The translations under genes were made by a program, and so were the position numbers. Positions 1 through 8,182 of a stretch of DNA of 45,218 bases are shown here, in pieces. The notes under the pieces were generated by a model. The model saw only the letters and a list, made by a program, of their open reading frames with translations, searched no databases and was not told the origin of the DNA. Each line of letters begins with the position of its first letter. Position 1 is the stretch's first letter. Source of the DNA: Prevotella sp. (GTDB lineage Bacteria > Bacteroidota > Bacteroidia > Bacteroidales > Bacteroidaceae). The DNA lies in NCBI GenBank assembly GCA_017428055.1, contig JAFRRN010000070.1:1-45218 (forward strand), given 5' to 3'.

Positions 1-176
1 CACGCACCATGAGATGTAGAGGTTCTCGAAGCGTAGCGAAGAGGTTCTCTGCACCTCACGGTGCGGAATATTTTCTGCCTAAGGACCATTTTCTATCGGC
101 TCATTGGCGTTTCCGACTGCAAACATAGTAACTGATTTATAAGCCTGTTTTTTCAAGTTATTCTAAGAATGTGTCT
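1..176. other. Non-coding left edge with short repeats
   Basis: No gene is visible here. The sequence holds a direct repeat of GAGGTTCTC (19-27 and 41-49), a small hairpin GCACC/GGTGC (51-64), and a minus-strand promoter-like box at 120-127. It probably forms the leader region of a minus-strand gene lying left of the window. Confidence 0.4.
120..127 (-). promoter_or_regulatory. Possible Bacteroidetes -7 box
   Basis: Read on the minus strand this is TATGTTTG, matching the TAnnTTTG -7 element. No good TTTG -33 element lies at 19-21 bases. It would drive a gene beyond the left edge. Confidence 0.3.
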
Positions 177-974
177 TTAAGTATGAGGGAACTCACGCCC
201 ACAACAGAATGCTTGAAGACAATCATCCATCTGCCTCTTCATTACCTCAAACGCATGGTCACCCGTACAATGGCTGGTATAGAAATGGGTGGCGGGGTAT
301 TTGGTTTTCAGCCGTCTTGCCAAGTCCGTCAGTTCTTCATCTGACTCATACCCGTCGAGCAGATGGAAGCCGCCCACAACTTCGTTCACAGGCCACGGAC
401 AGGCTGATAGGATGTTCTCCATTCCGCTATGGGCACAACCTGTAAACAGGAGCCCTTCCGTATATAGAGCCAATTCATGGCAAAAATCGTCAGGGACTAA
501 GCTACCGTCATTAGTTTCGACAAAAAGGTTTTGATTTCCTTTCGGCTTTGGATGAACTTGTGGGATATGGGCAATCACATTTATCCCCTCCGCAATCTCA
601 CAAGTTTCATCGACCCTGAGCAAACGTTCTTCAGGAATAGTTGGCCAAGCATTTGTTATGCTATGCTGATACCCTCGTTTTGAGATGAATCTTTCGCTTA
701 TGGCTTTAGGTGAAACAATAACCTTGGCTTTGTCGTTGAAGGCCATAAAATGCCTCAAGCCTCCCGCATGGTCGCTATGCCCGTGAGAGATAAAAACATA
801 GTCAATAGCGCAGAGGTCGATCCCTAACTTCTCCGCATGATGAATCAGCATGTCGCTGGCTCCCGTATCGAGCAAGATACGGTGATGCTCCGTTTCCAAG
901 AGTATCGACAGCCCATGCTCTGTTTCCAACGCAGGGTCATTCGTGCGATTATCTACCAATACTGTCCACTTCAT
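177..974 (-). CDS. Metallo-beta-lactamase-fold hydrolase
   Basis: A 265-residue cytoplasmic MBL-fold protein. The metal motif SHGHSDHAGG gives H64, H66, D68 and H69, and further metal ligands are expected at the later conserved histidines (GCAHSG near residue 180, TSHCTG near 235). The overall pattern resembles the family often annotated as 7,8-dihydropterin-6-yl-methyl-aminobenzene 5'-phosphate synthase-like hydrolases, but no specific substrate can be read from the sequence. I chose the ATG at 974 (MKWTVLVDN) rather than the GTG at 998, because the earlier start would overlap the end of the upstream PPOX gene and add a tail not expected for the fold. It follows that gene by 5 bases, so the two are probably co-transcribed. 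Confidence 0.8.
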   Translation of the reverse strand: MKWTVLVDNRTNDPALETEHGLSILLETEHHRILLDTGASDMLIHHAEKLGIDLCAIDYVFISHGHSDHAGGLRHFMAFNDKAKVIVSPKAISERFISKRGYQHSITNAWPTIPEERLLRVDETCEIAEGINVIAHIPQVHPKPKGNQNLFVETNDGSLVPDDFCHELALYTEGLLFTGCAHSGMENILSACPWPVNEVVGGFHLLDGYESDEELTDLARRLKTKYPATHFYTSHCTGDHAFEVMKRQMDDCLQAFCCGREFPHT

Positions 975-979
975 AACTT

Positions 980-1495
980 CTATTCCATTCGTTTCCACTT
1001 CATCTCTTCGCCCTGCTTATCATACTGTTTACGCTTGCCGGTAGGAGGCTCTGTTAGTGTAATCTTCACAACCGCCGTCCGCTTTAGGCTACGCTCAATA
1101 GCAGCATCGAAAGCATCCATGTGATGAGGGAGGAAACGCTGACAGATAAGCCTAAGAGCCTCAATCTTCTCAACATTATCCGTGACTATTTCGGCTATAC
1201 CTACGGCCATTGCCGATTTGTACTGGAGAGTGAAACTGCCATCCTTCGGACCAACTGTAGGTGTGCATCGGGTGACTGCTGACAATGCTACTGTCGGATT
1301 GGCTGCTATGCAATCCAACTTGTCACCCTCCAAGGCACAATGAAAGTAAAAGTTCTTATCATCTGTGCGAGCCAGTGACAAGGGTACACCGTAAGGACTT
1401 CCATCTGGTCGTGTGAAACTGACGGTTATATACGGAGCCTTATCCAATACCTCCAATGCAAAGACGACATCCATCTCCCTGCTTGCTTTCCTCAT
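980..1495 (-). CDS. PPOX/Nim-like FMN-binding protein
   Basis: A 171-residue protein of the pyridoxamine 5'-phosphate oxidase-like split-barrel group, close in layout to NimA-type nitroimidazole-resistance proteins. Features are an N-terminal MRKASREM stretch, the strand pair around YITVSFTRPDGSPYGVPLS, and a central FHCALEGDKLD segment (near residues 50-60), which in this family lines the FMN or heme site. Its C-terminus TEPPTGKRK is usual for the family. It is cytoplasmic and probably a small flavin-dependent reductase. It sits 4 bases downstream of a flavin reductase gene, suggesting a shared redox role. Drug resistance should not be assumed, because many such proteins have no known substrate. 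Confidence 0.8.
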   Translation of the reverse strand: MRKASREMDVVFALEVLDKAPYITVSFTRPDGSPYGVPLSLARTDDKNFYFHCALEGDKLDCIAANPTVALSAVTRCTPTVGPKDGSFTLQYKSAMAVGIAEIVTDNVEKIEALRLICQRFLPHHMDAFDAAIERSLKRTAVVKITLTEPPTGKRKQYDKQGEEMKWKRME

Positions 1496-1499
1496 AGGT

Positions 1500-2066
1500 T
1501 TACTTCAATTTCTTGCCGTCTGAGAAAGCATTACCAACAGTCTTGCCTAATTGGATATAGGTGTGATGTACAGGATCGAAGGTAATTAGTTCCATCTTCT
1601 CCACATCGGGTTTACCATCTTCGGCCAAGAACTTTTCGTCACAAAGGATATTGACGATTTCAGCTACGAGATAGTAACCCGTTTCGGATTCATCTATCTT
1701 TTGCTTTACACGACACTCCAATGTCATTGGAAACTCTTTGAACACAGGAGCGTTCACATTGGGAGCCTTCTCAATAGTCCAACCAGCCTTGTGCATCTTG
1801 TCTGGGGTGTTCCTGCCGCTAACAATGCCAACGTAGTCAGCAGCAATCATAGTTCCTGCCGTAGCGAACGTTACAGTAAAGTCTGCATTGTCTTTGAGAT
1901 TGTCGGTTGTCTGATGAGAACCAAGTGAGATAACAATCTCGTGCATATCCCACTGGCCACCCCAAGCGGCGTTCATGGCATTCGCCTTTCCTTCTTTGTC
2001 GTATGTGCCGATAATCAGCACGGGTTGTGGAAGAATCCACGCTGTTGATTTAAAACTTTTCATCAT
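1500..2066 (-). CDS. Flavin reductase family protein
   Basis: A 188-residue FMN-binding split-barrel protein of the flavin reductase (DIM6/NTAB) group. The N-terminal WILPQPVLIIGTYD segment and the later NAMNAAWGG, SLGSHQTTDNL and FTVTFAT segments match the pattern of small anaerobe flavoreductases that bind FMN and reduce flavin or metal substrates with NAD(P)H. A following methionine gives an alternative start 3 bases later. The gene is followed after 3 bases by the PPOX gene and then the MBL gene, forming a probable three-gene unit. The 114-base AT-rich gap upstream may hold its promoter, although no clean TAnnTTTG box was seen there. Confidence 0.85.
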   Translation of the reverse strand: MMKSFKSTAWILPQPVLIIGTYDKEGKANAMNAAWGGQWDMHEIVISLGSHQTTDNLKDNADFTVTFATAGTMIAADYVGIVSGRNTPDKMHKAGWTIEKAPNVNAPVFKEFPMTLECRVKQKIDESETGYYLVAEIVNILCDEKFLAEDGKPDVEKMELITFDPVHHTYIQLGKTVGNAFSDGKKLK

Positions 2067-2180
2067 TATAATCTAATTATTTTATCCTTTGAAATGAACA
2101 TAATCATTTCCAATACGTATTTTTAATGATGTCAATTAAAGACAAATCTCCAAAATAATCATTTATTATCCCCATGTCGT

Positions 2181-2723
2181 TTATTTTATCTCTTCCAATT
2201 CACCTGTCTCGGAGTCGATGATGAATCCACGCACCACGATGTCCTTGGGAACGAGCGGGTGGGTCTTGATGGTATCGACGGTCTTGCGGACGGATTCGGG
2301 CGTATCTTTGAATCCTTCCAACCAGTGATGCAGGTCGATGCCACATTTCTGGATGATGTCAATCGTCTCATCTTTCACACCACGGGCAATCATTTCATGG
2401 TGGAAATGGTCGAAACTCATGTGGCAGGCTCCGCAATGTGAGTGAGCCACCACCATAATTTCCTCCACGCCCAACTCATAGATGGCAACGATGAGGCTGC
2501 GCATAGCTGAGTCGAAAGCTGAAATGACCAAGCCTCCAGCGTTCTTGATAATCTTGGCATCACCATTCTTCAGTCCGAGTGCCGCCGGGAGCAATTCCGT
2601 CAGTCTGGTGTCCATACATGACAATACCGCCAACTTCTTATCGGGGTACTTGTCGGTCAGATACTTCTCGTAGCCTTTCTGTTCAACAAAAGTCTTGTTG
2701 TAGTCAATAATCTGGTCAATCAT
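2181..2723 (-). CDS. Beta-class carbonic anhydrase
   Basis: A 180-residue cytoplasmic carbonic anhydrase that interconverts CO2 and bicarbonate. The zinc ligands are visible: C36 in SCMDTR (with the D38-R40 dyad), and H94 and C97 in AHSHCGAC. The short length and the LAVLSCMDTRL context fit the minimal clade of beta enzymes found in many anaerobes. The start ATG lies 17 bases after the YjbR gene stop, so it is likely the third gene of a nitroreductase-YjbR-carbonic anhydrase unit. No specific regulation is visible. Confidence 0.92.
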   Translation of the reverse strand: MIDQIIDYNKTFVEQKGYEKYLTDKYPDKKLAVLSCMDTRLTELLPAALGLKNGDAKIIKNAGGLVISAFDSAMRSLIVAIYELGVEEIMVVAHSHCGACHMSFDHFHHEMIARGVKDETIDIIQKCGIDLHHWLEGFKDTPESVRKTVDTIKTHPLVPKDIVVRGFIIDSETGELEEIK

Positions 2724-2740
2724 ATTGCGTTTCTTTTATC

Positions 2741-3115
2741 CTAATCAAAAACATATTTTGCCTGGAATGCCTTCGGAAGTTTTGATACAATGAGCCGATA
2801 GGACTCACTTATCCATCCCTCAACCAGCGCATCGTCAAGTTGTTCGTAATAGACATCGCTCCAGTGTGTCTTGTTCCAATGATATGCTGGTGTCACAGCA
2901 GAAAACTGTTCACGAAGTTCCATGTTTCTTTCTGGTGACAGTTTCAGGGCAATTCTTGAAACTCCGTCCTTCATATCATACTTACCGCCGCCTAACCACA
3001 GACAGACGAATATCTTTCCTTCCAAACGGAAGTTGAGAATATCCTCGCCAAATGCCTGGTCTTCTGTCACTCCTGGTAGCGACAATGTATATTCTCTTAT
3101 TTGTTCGATGTTCAT
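2741..3115 (-). CDS. MmcQ/YjbR family protein
   Basis: A 124-residue small protein of the MmcQ/YjbR family, which has a CyaY-like DNA-binding fold and no firm biochemical role. Recognisable parts are the N-terminal MNIEQIREYTLSLPGV, the central VCLWLGGGK and the HWNKTHWSDVY segment near residue 80. I chose the ATG at 3115, which gives a 4-base ATGA overlap with the stop of the upstream nitroreductase; the alternative TTG at 3121 is less likely. The overlap suggests translational coupling. Confidence 0.85.
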   Translation of the reverse strand: MNIEQIREYTLSLPGVTEDQAFGEDILNFRLEGKIFVCLWLGGGKYDMKDGVSRIALKLSPERNMELREQFSAVTPAYHWNKTHWSDVYYEQLDDALVEGWISESYRLIVSKLPKAFQAKYVFD

Positions 3116-3822
3116 ACCCAATCGAAATTATCCTTTCCTGCACCCACCTCAAAATGATACTTGGCAATTCCCAAATCCATCTGTGTATAGCCTATCATAG
3201 AGAATCCTTTCTTGGCTCGCACCTCATGGCGATTGTTGCTCATGCCCACATACTCGAAAAAGAACTTCTGTTGGTTCACAGCAGTTGGAGCAAGCAAGGC
3301 TGCTTCTACACCCTTCTTGAACCAAGACGGGGTGATGCCACTGGCGTTGCTCACTTGCTCGACAGTCTTAATCTTATGACTTACCCCCTGTGTTTCACCA
3401 TAGCCGATGGCAATATAACAGGCAATTTTCTCTCCCTCGTTAAGCACATACGTTCCTGGAATCTTTGAGTAACTGAGTCCCACCCAGCAGGTGTTCAGCC
3501 CAAGTGTCTGGGCAAACAGCACCAAGTACTCGCCGTAATAGCCTACACGCTCATCAAGGTCATCTGATTTCTTTCCAGCCATGACAATGTAGTTATTCAC
3601 GCCTCGGAACTTACCATACTTGGCTAACGTTCCTTGGAATGCCCTCGGTTCGTTCTGAATAAGCTGGATATGCAATCGACCTTCACGATTCAATTGATCA
3701 ATCTTGCCTTCCAGCAACTTGACGATTTCCTCGGTCAACGGCTGTTCTCTATATGCCCTCACACTATGCCGGGCATCTATGGCTTCCTGTATAGTCATTA
3801 TTGTTGTATCATTACTATTCAT
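3112..3822 (-). CDS. Nitroreductase family (TM1586-like)
   Basis: A 236-residue FMN-dependent nitroreductase-fold protein. The N-terminus IQEAIDARHSVRAY binds the FMN phosphate in this family. The C-terminal half (TPSWFKKGVEAALLAPTAVNQQK, near residues 165-190, shown here only by its key words PSWF and APTAVNQQ) is typical of the TM1586-type group, in which one chain carries two half-domains. It probably reduces nitro- or quinone-like compounds with NAD(P)H in the cytoplasm. The start could also be the ATG at 3798 (MTIQEAID), which matches the usual family N-terminus better. It is the first gene of the unit continuing to the YjbR protein and carbonic anhydrase. Confidence 0.82.
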   Translation of the reverse strand: MNSNDTTIMTIQEAIDARHSVRAYREQPLTEEIVKLLEGKIDQLNREGRLHIQLIQNEPRAFQGTLAKYGKFRGVNNYIVMAGKKSDDLDERVGYYGEYLVLFAQTLGLNTCWVGLSYSKIPGTYVLNEGEKIACYIAIGYGETQGVSHKIKTVEQVSNASGITPSWFKKGVEAALLAPTAVNQQKFFFEYVGMSNNRHEVRAKKGFSMIGYTQMDLGIAKYHFEVGAGKDNFDWV

Positions 3823-3827
3823 AAAAA

Positions 3828-3932
3828 TTACTGGACGCTATCTGCCTAAAGCACTCGATTTGGGTCATCCCGTTGCGGGAACAGGAGCGATTATTCTGGA
3901 ATTCGGATTGTAAACTATCTATAGTCCAGTAA
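3828..3932. repeat. Inverted repeat TTACTGGAC / GTCCAGTAA
   Basis: Two perfect 9-base arms at 3828-3836 and 3924-3932 frame 87 bases between the nitroreductase start and the operon terminator. It could be an operator or chance. No known element was recognised. Confidence 0.45.
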
Positions 3933-3939
3933 TCCCGAC

Positions 3940-3989
3940 CAAGAGAAAATCCAAACAGCTAACAGTCTGTTGTTTTGGATTTTCTCTTG
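3940..3989 (-). terminator. Long hairpin ending the sugar operon
   Basis: A perfect 16-base stem (3940-3955 with 3974-3989, arms CAAGAGAAAATCCAAA and its complement) and an 18-base loop lie 33 bases past the stop of the isomerase gene. The stem is AT-rich and lacks a clean U-tract, but its position fits the transcription end of the minus-strand operon and separates it from the nitroreductase unit. Confidence 0.6.
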
Positions 3990-4022
3990 TGCTATACAGA
4001 TGGCCTTTGACGCAACGAAAGA

Positions 4023-5444
4023 CTATTCGTGAACGTATAACTGCCAACCTAAATAGGTGTCAATCGCCTCGTTCAACACATCTACCACATCGGTGCGGCA
4101 CATGGCGACATGATGCTCAAAGCCATTCTTGCAGATGTATTTCATGAGCTTTTGCAGATTGTCAACCTTCGTCACGGCGATGCAACCATCCATGCCGTAT
4201 GGGTCGTCGGTGATTTCGCCCTTGCCAAGATAAGCCTTGATGCACCCCTTCGGGTCGTCGGTGGAGATGCGGAAGAACGTGAAGTCACCGCTTGTAACCT
4301 TGGCGTACACTGCCCCGAATGTATTGATCTTGCCCAACGTGCGACCAAGCACACCAAGCGGGCCGAGCTTGAGGTCGTTTTGCACAAACGACTTGGGGAA
4401 GTTACCGCAATGGGTGCATACGCACTTGTTACGCTCCTCGGCAAAGTTGTTGTTCCAATCGAGCAAGGCGGACGACTTTCCTGATGCCAACGTCAAGGCA
4501 TACATCGACACGGCTCCCGCAATGTCCGTCTCACAAGCGGCGGGTATGAGCTTATCGCCGAGCATCGACATGGTGACACAGGCGGCACAGCCATAGTTCT
4601 GTTCGAGCGAATCCCAACACTGGATGGCAACGGCTTGCACGTCGTTTGCCTCAATCCAATTTTCCACGGCAACGCCAAACTTCGCTTGCAACTTCAGTTT
4701 CTCGCGATAGTTCTCTGGCACTTCGGCATAGTGGTGCAGACGTTCACACATTTTCAAGAATTTGGGGTCGTCGTCCGCAATCTTCTGTGCGGCAAACAAG
4801 ATTTCCGACAAATCAGCAGGAACGACCGTAATGCCACTCCTTTGTAACAGTTTCTCGCTGGCGCGGCACGTGTTGAATCCCAAGGGACGTGTGCCTATCT
4901 GCCCGATACGGCAATGGCGCAACCCGTTCACCACGCGGCAGATGGCGGCAAAGCGATTCAAATCCTTTGCCAAAAGAGGACTATATATAGAATAGGTGTG
5001 GAGAGTGGTATCTGTAAAAGGTATACCATATTGATAGAGATTGTTGCAGACAGAAATCTTTCCGCAGAAAGCGTCGCGTCGGCTGTCAAGGTCTACCTTG
5101 TCGTTCTCATCATCACATGCCTGTACCAACACCGGCACATTCAGGTCGGCGTCACTAATGGCATTGATGATGCCTATCTCGAAGCCGAAGTTGGGTAACG
5201 ACACGATGATGCCGTCAATCTCATCACGATGCTCGCGGAACTGCTTGGAGACCTTCAGCCCGTCCTCGCGTGTCTCAATACTACTACTGCCCGTAGGCGT
5301 TGCGTCTTCGGGCAATATCACATATTCATACCCTTGTTGCTCCAAGGTTAAGAGCAATTGCTTGCGCACGTCTCTTGCTAACTCTGAATTGAAATAGGCG
5401 CGTGTACCGATAATCACGCCAAAACATGTCTTTCCGTTCTTCAT
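4023..5444 (-). CDS. L-fucose/L-arabinose isomerase-like protein
   Basis: A 473-residue cytoplasmic protein of the L-fucose/L-arabinose isomerase fold. It is about 120 residues shorter than the classic FucI (about 590), so it belongs to the shorter, less characterised group. Visible parts are the N-terminal Rossmann-like GVIIGTRAYFN, the central IGQIGTRPLGFNT, and the likely metal-site region QCWDSLEQNYGC with PAACETDIAG (near residues 278 and 302; the acidic residues match the family's metal-binding Glu/Asp). The expected reaction is interconversion of an aldose and its ketose. It lies downstream of a kinase and transketolase in the same operon direction, with its own -7 box at 5483-5490. 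I infer D-apiose isomerase or another pentose isomerase, with substrate unproven. Confidence 0.75.
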   Translation of the reverse strand: MKNGKTCFGVIIGTRAYFNSELARDVRKQLLLTLEQQGYEYVILPEDATPTGSSSIETREDGLKVSKQFREHRDEIDGIIVSLPNFGFEIGIINAISDADLNVPVLVQACDDENDKVDLDSRRDAFCGKISVCNNLYQYGIPFTDTTLHTYSIYSPLLAKDLNRFAAICRVVNGLRHCRIGQIGTRPLGFNTCRASEKLLQRSGITVVPADLSEILFAAQKIADDDPKFLKMCERLHHYAEVPENYREKLKLQAKFGVAVENWIEANDVQAVAIQCWDSLEQNYGCAACVTMSMLGDKLIPAACETDIAGAVSMYALTLASGKSSALLDWNNNFAEERNKCVCTHCGNFPKSFVQNDLKLGPLGVLGRTLGKINTFGAVYAKVTSGDFTFFRISTDDPKGCIKAYLGKGEITDDPYGMDGCIAVTKVDNLQKLMKYICKNGFEHHVAMCRTDVVDVLNEAIDTYLGWQLYVHE

Positions 5445-5482
5445 AAATGTTTTTGTTTGATAAATAATGCTTGTTCTGTTGA

Positions 5483-5490
5483 CAAAGATA
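5483..5490 (-). promoter_or_regulatory. Promoter -7 box of the isomerase gene
   Basis: On the minus strand this reads TATCTTTG, a full match to TAnnTTTG, 39 bases before the isomerase start. No clean -33 element is seen. It suggests the isomerase can be transcribed separately from the rest of the operon. Confidence 0.55.
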
Positions 5491-5495
5491 ACAAT

Positions 5496-5560
5496 AAAAA
5501 GTTAAAAGATGAAAAAGTTAAAAGGTGAAAAAGTGCTGACGCATAATTTTTTAACTTTTT
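5496..5560 (-). terminator. AT-rich hairpin and direct repeats after the DUF1593 gene
   Basis: The 13-base word AAAAAGTTAAAAG occurs twice (5496-5508 and 5512-5524), and TTTTAACTTTTT at 5549-5560 is complementary to 5512-5523. This gives a 12-base AT stem with T-runs just after the DUF1593 stop, plausibly a weak terminator or an attenuator before the isomerase promoter. Confidence 0.45.
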
Positions 5561-5572
5561 ATTTATCAATTC

Positions 5573-8182
5573 TTACCTGAGCCATTGCCAGCGTTTCCCC
5601 CAATCGTCCATGATTTCATCACGCACCTCCTTTTGGTATCTGGCACCGGCACAATCTTTCCAATAGTCGGCGGGCGCATAGCTATCCGTCCACCAATGGC
5701 TTCCCACTTGATAGTCGGTGGGGTTTATCTTATTATCCCACGTGTCCTCCACCGTTATCTCCCCCTCGATGGGTTTGAATCCTTTGACGGTAGAGGTGAT
5801 GGTGTAAGGCAGCGTACCTGTATAGTAGGTGGAGTGACGCACCACGTACAGGCCATCGCCTTTGTAGTAGCCTTTCCATTTCTGATTGCGTATGTCAAGG
5901 GTGACACAAGCAGAATCAATGGCGATGTCCTTCCGCTTGGGTCCTTTGACTTGCCACTCGATGATGGAGCATATCTGGGCAGTGTCTGCGGCGGTGGTGG
6001 CTCCGTGGAAGATGGTGTGCGGCGTCCTGTTACAACGCACGAATCGCCCACCCCACGATTGTTGTTCGGGATTCGATGGGTCGCCGTCCATCATATACAA
6101 TAAGGAGGGGGTATCGCCCAACTTGGGGTTGCCCTTGTAGTAGGCGGCAAAGTCGCGTCCCAAGTGTCCACTATCCTTGATGAATGTCTGGAAGAAACCC
6201 ATGTTATACTTGTCGTTGTTCTTCGAGTCGTAGATAAAGCCGCGATAGGTGGTGTTGTTCTCTATCATCCACAAATGGGGAAAGTTTTCCACGATATAGC
6301 AGTAGCCGTTGACACCCCATTTCTTGTTGGGACCGCCAATCCAATAGACTCGGATCTTATGTGCGATGTCCGGCGCATCGTGCAATGCCTGTGCCACATC
6401 CTCCAAGCAACCCCACACAAGTACATAGAGCGGGCGTGGGTCGTCCTTGCGGGCTTGTTTGATAATCCATTCCGACCCCTCCGTAGGCTTACCATAGCCG
6501 CACGGAGGGAGTTCGTTGGTGCGTCCTTGTTTCACCAACTTACGCAAGTCATCGGGCAACATGACCTCCGCATGATTTCTCAATACGGGATAGTCCTGCT
6601 CATATATGTCTATCATCCGATAGATTTCGTTGGAATGACCCGAACCGAAGGATGGCGACGACACCAACCCTTCAATGTCGAACAAGTCGGAATACATCAA
6701 TAGATGCGCCATCGACTGGTTGTCATCGGGGTCTGTCCCGCCGATGTCGGTACTGATGAGGACACGGGGTTTCTGAGGTTTGACCGTCACGATATAGCGA
6801 GCGTATGATGTCAGCCTTGGTGTTGTCATGTCGTATGCCTCCAAAATGACATGGATTGTCTTGGGTTCACTGACCTCAGGGGCGACAAACCATGCCTGTG
6901 GGTCGGTTTCAGCACCAAAAATCAAGTCGATGTTGTCCTTGTATGTACCCGAAGGATACTGATACCAGGCAACACGCCACTGTTGGCTATACTTTTCGGG
7001 ATTGGCGGCGACCTGTTCTTTGGTGATGCCCTTTTGCATCAACATCTCACCGCGAGCTTTCCACAAGGCATTGACATCCACGGGGTCAGGGTCACTCACA
7101 AGGGCACTCAGGCGAACGGTGTCGCCACTATGTACGGTCAAGTCAAGTCCTGACGGCACTTCTATGATAGGTTTGTGGTTGGCTTGGTTGTACTTGGGCG
7201 ACACGCACCATTGCAAACGAGCCTGAAAATCGTGCATGGCAGGTTCTATCCATTCGCGCAACTGGCCAAAGCCTGTGTCGCGATAAACACGCTGGAAACC
7301 TTTTGCCAAATAAAAGCAACCGCCCCATCCGCCGAATGTGGGATCTTCATAACTACGCAGACCGTTAGCCAATGAGTAGAGGAAAGCTGGCGTGTCGCCC
7401 TCGCTGATATAGGACTGAGTATAACACATGCCCAGAGGATTGCGCTTGTCGTGTAGGTATCGGTTGACAAAGTCGGTGGTGTTCGTCATCGTACCATAGT
7501 CCCAACTGCCACTGAAATGGTGGTTCAACAGGATGGTCACTAAGGGGTGTTGCTTCTCAATATACGAGCCGCCAGCATCTTGATACCAAATGCAATAGAG
7601 AACGGCCTTCGAGACCGCCCGCTCATAGTCTTGGGGATAGTCACGCTTCAACTTCTGAAAAGCCTTGGCTGCCGTATTCGTACCTCCCCAGCATTGAATA
7701 AACACTGGACGTGGGTCGTCTTCCAGCAACACTTCGACAATGCGGTCAGAACCTGGGGTGTCTGGCCATGCCGAGGGGTCTACCAATGGCGTTGCGCCAG
7801 GCAGGGTCATCTTGCATTGCTTGCCACTCAACACGATATGCGAGGGGTCTTCATCGCCCACATATACTCGCTGGCGAAGATAGTCGGGCGTGGGATATGC
7901 GGCATCGTGTACTTTCAGGTTCGGGTAGACTTGGGCGTAGGCATCCAACTGTTTCTTCAACCACGGGTCGTGGCTCCACCCCTTTTTCTGGAAGCATGAA
8001 TTGGTTTGGATGATGGCATCCACCTGCATGTCATTGGTATAGAGCAGGAAGTGTACCATCGAACAACGGTCGTCTGTCTCGGCATCGGTCAATACGATGA
8101 CTCTTGGTTTTTGAGCCATGATTGTCAACACACATACCGTGGCGAAAAGAATCAATAGCGTTTTCTTCATTCTAATTATCAT
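5573..8182 (-). CDS. Secreted tandem DUF1593/nucleoside-hydrolase-like protein
   Basis: An 869-residue protein with a signal peptide (MKKTLLILFATVCVLTIMAQ). Domain one (about 24-345) begins with VIVLTDAETDDRCS, a variant of the nucleoside hydrolase Asp-rich metal motif. Residues about 355-470 look like the beta-sandwich that follows in Sde182/DUF1593 proteins. Domain two (about 473-780) begins with LISTDIGGTDPDDNQS, a second copy of the same motif. The DUF1593 family is nucleoside-hydrolase-like, and its substrates are poorly known; hydrolysis of a furanosyl glycoside outside the cytoplasm is inference. Two starts are possible: ATG 8182, with a 4-base overlap (ATGA) with the permease stop, or ATG 8170 directly at the signal peptide. 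It lies between the transporter genes and the isomerase, so it likely serves the same sugar pathway. Confidence 0.75.
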   Translation of the reverse strand: MIIRMKKTLLILFATVCVLTIMAQKPRVIVLTDAETDDRCSMVHFLLYTNDMQVDAIIQTNSCFQKKGWSHDPWLKKQLDAYAQVYPNLKVHDAAYPTPDYLRQRVYVGDEDPSHIVLSGKQCKMTLPGATPLVDPSAWPDTPGSDRIVEVLLEDDPRPVFIQCWGGTNTAAKAFQKLKRDYPQDYERAVSKAVLYCIWYQDAGGSYIEKQHPLVTILLNHHFSGSWDYGTMTNTTDFVNRYLHDKRNPLGMCYTQSYISEGDTPAFLYSLANGLRSYEDPTFGGWGGCFYLAKGFQRVYRDTGFGQLREWIEPAMHDFQARLQWCVSPKYNQANHKPIIEVPSGLDLTVHSGDTVRLSALVSDPDPVDVNALWKARGEMLMQKGITKEQVAANPEKYSQQWRVAWYQYPSGTYKDNIDLIFGAETDPQAWFVAPEVSEPKTIHVILEAYDMTTPRLTSYARYIVTVKPQKPRVLISTDIGGTDPDDNQSMAHLLMYSDLFDIEGLVSSPSFGSGHSNEIYRMIDIYEQDYPVLRNHAEVMLPDDLRKLVKQGRTNELPPCGYGKPTEGSEWIIKQARKDDPRPLYVLVWGCLEDVAQALHDAPDIAHKIRVYWIGGPNKKWGVNGYCYIVENFPHLWMIENNTTYRGFIYDSKNNDKYNMGFFQTFIKDSGHLGRDFAAYYKGNPKLGDTPSLLYMMDGDPSNPEQQSWGGRFVRCNRTPHTIFHGATTAADTAQICSIIEWQVKGPKRKDIAIDSACVTLDIRNQKWKGYYKGDGLYVVRHSTYYTGTLPYTITSTVKGFKPIEGEITVEDTWDNKINPTDYQVGSHWWTDSYAPADYWKDCAGARYQKEVRDEIMDDWGKRWQWLR

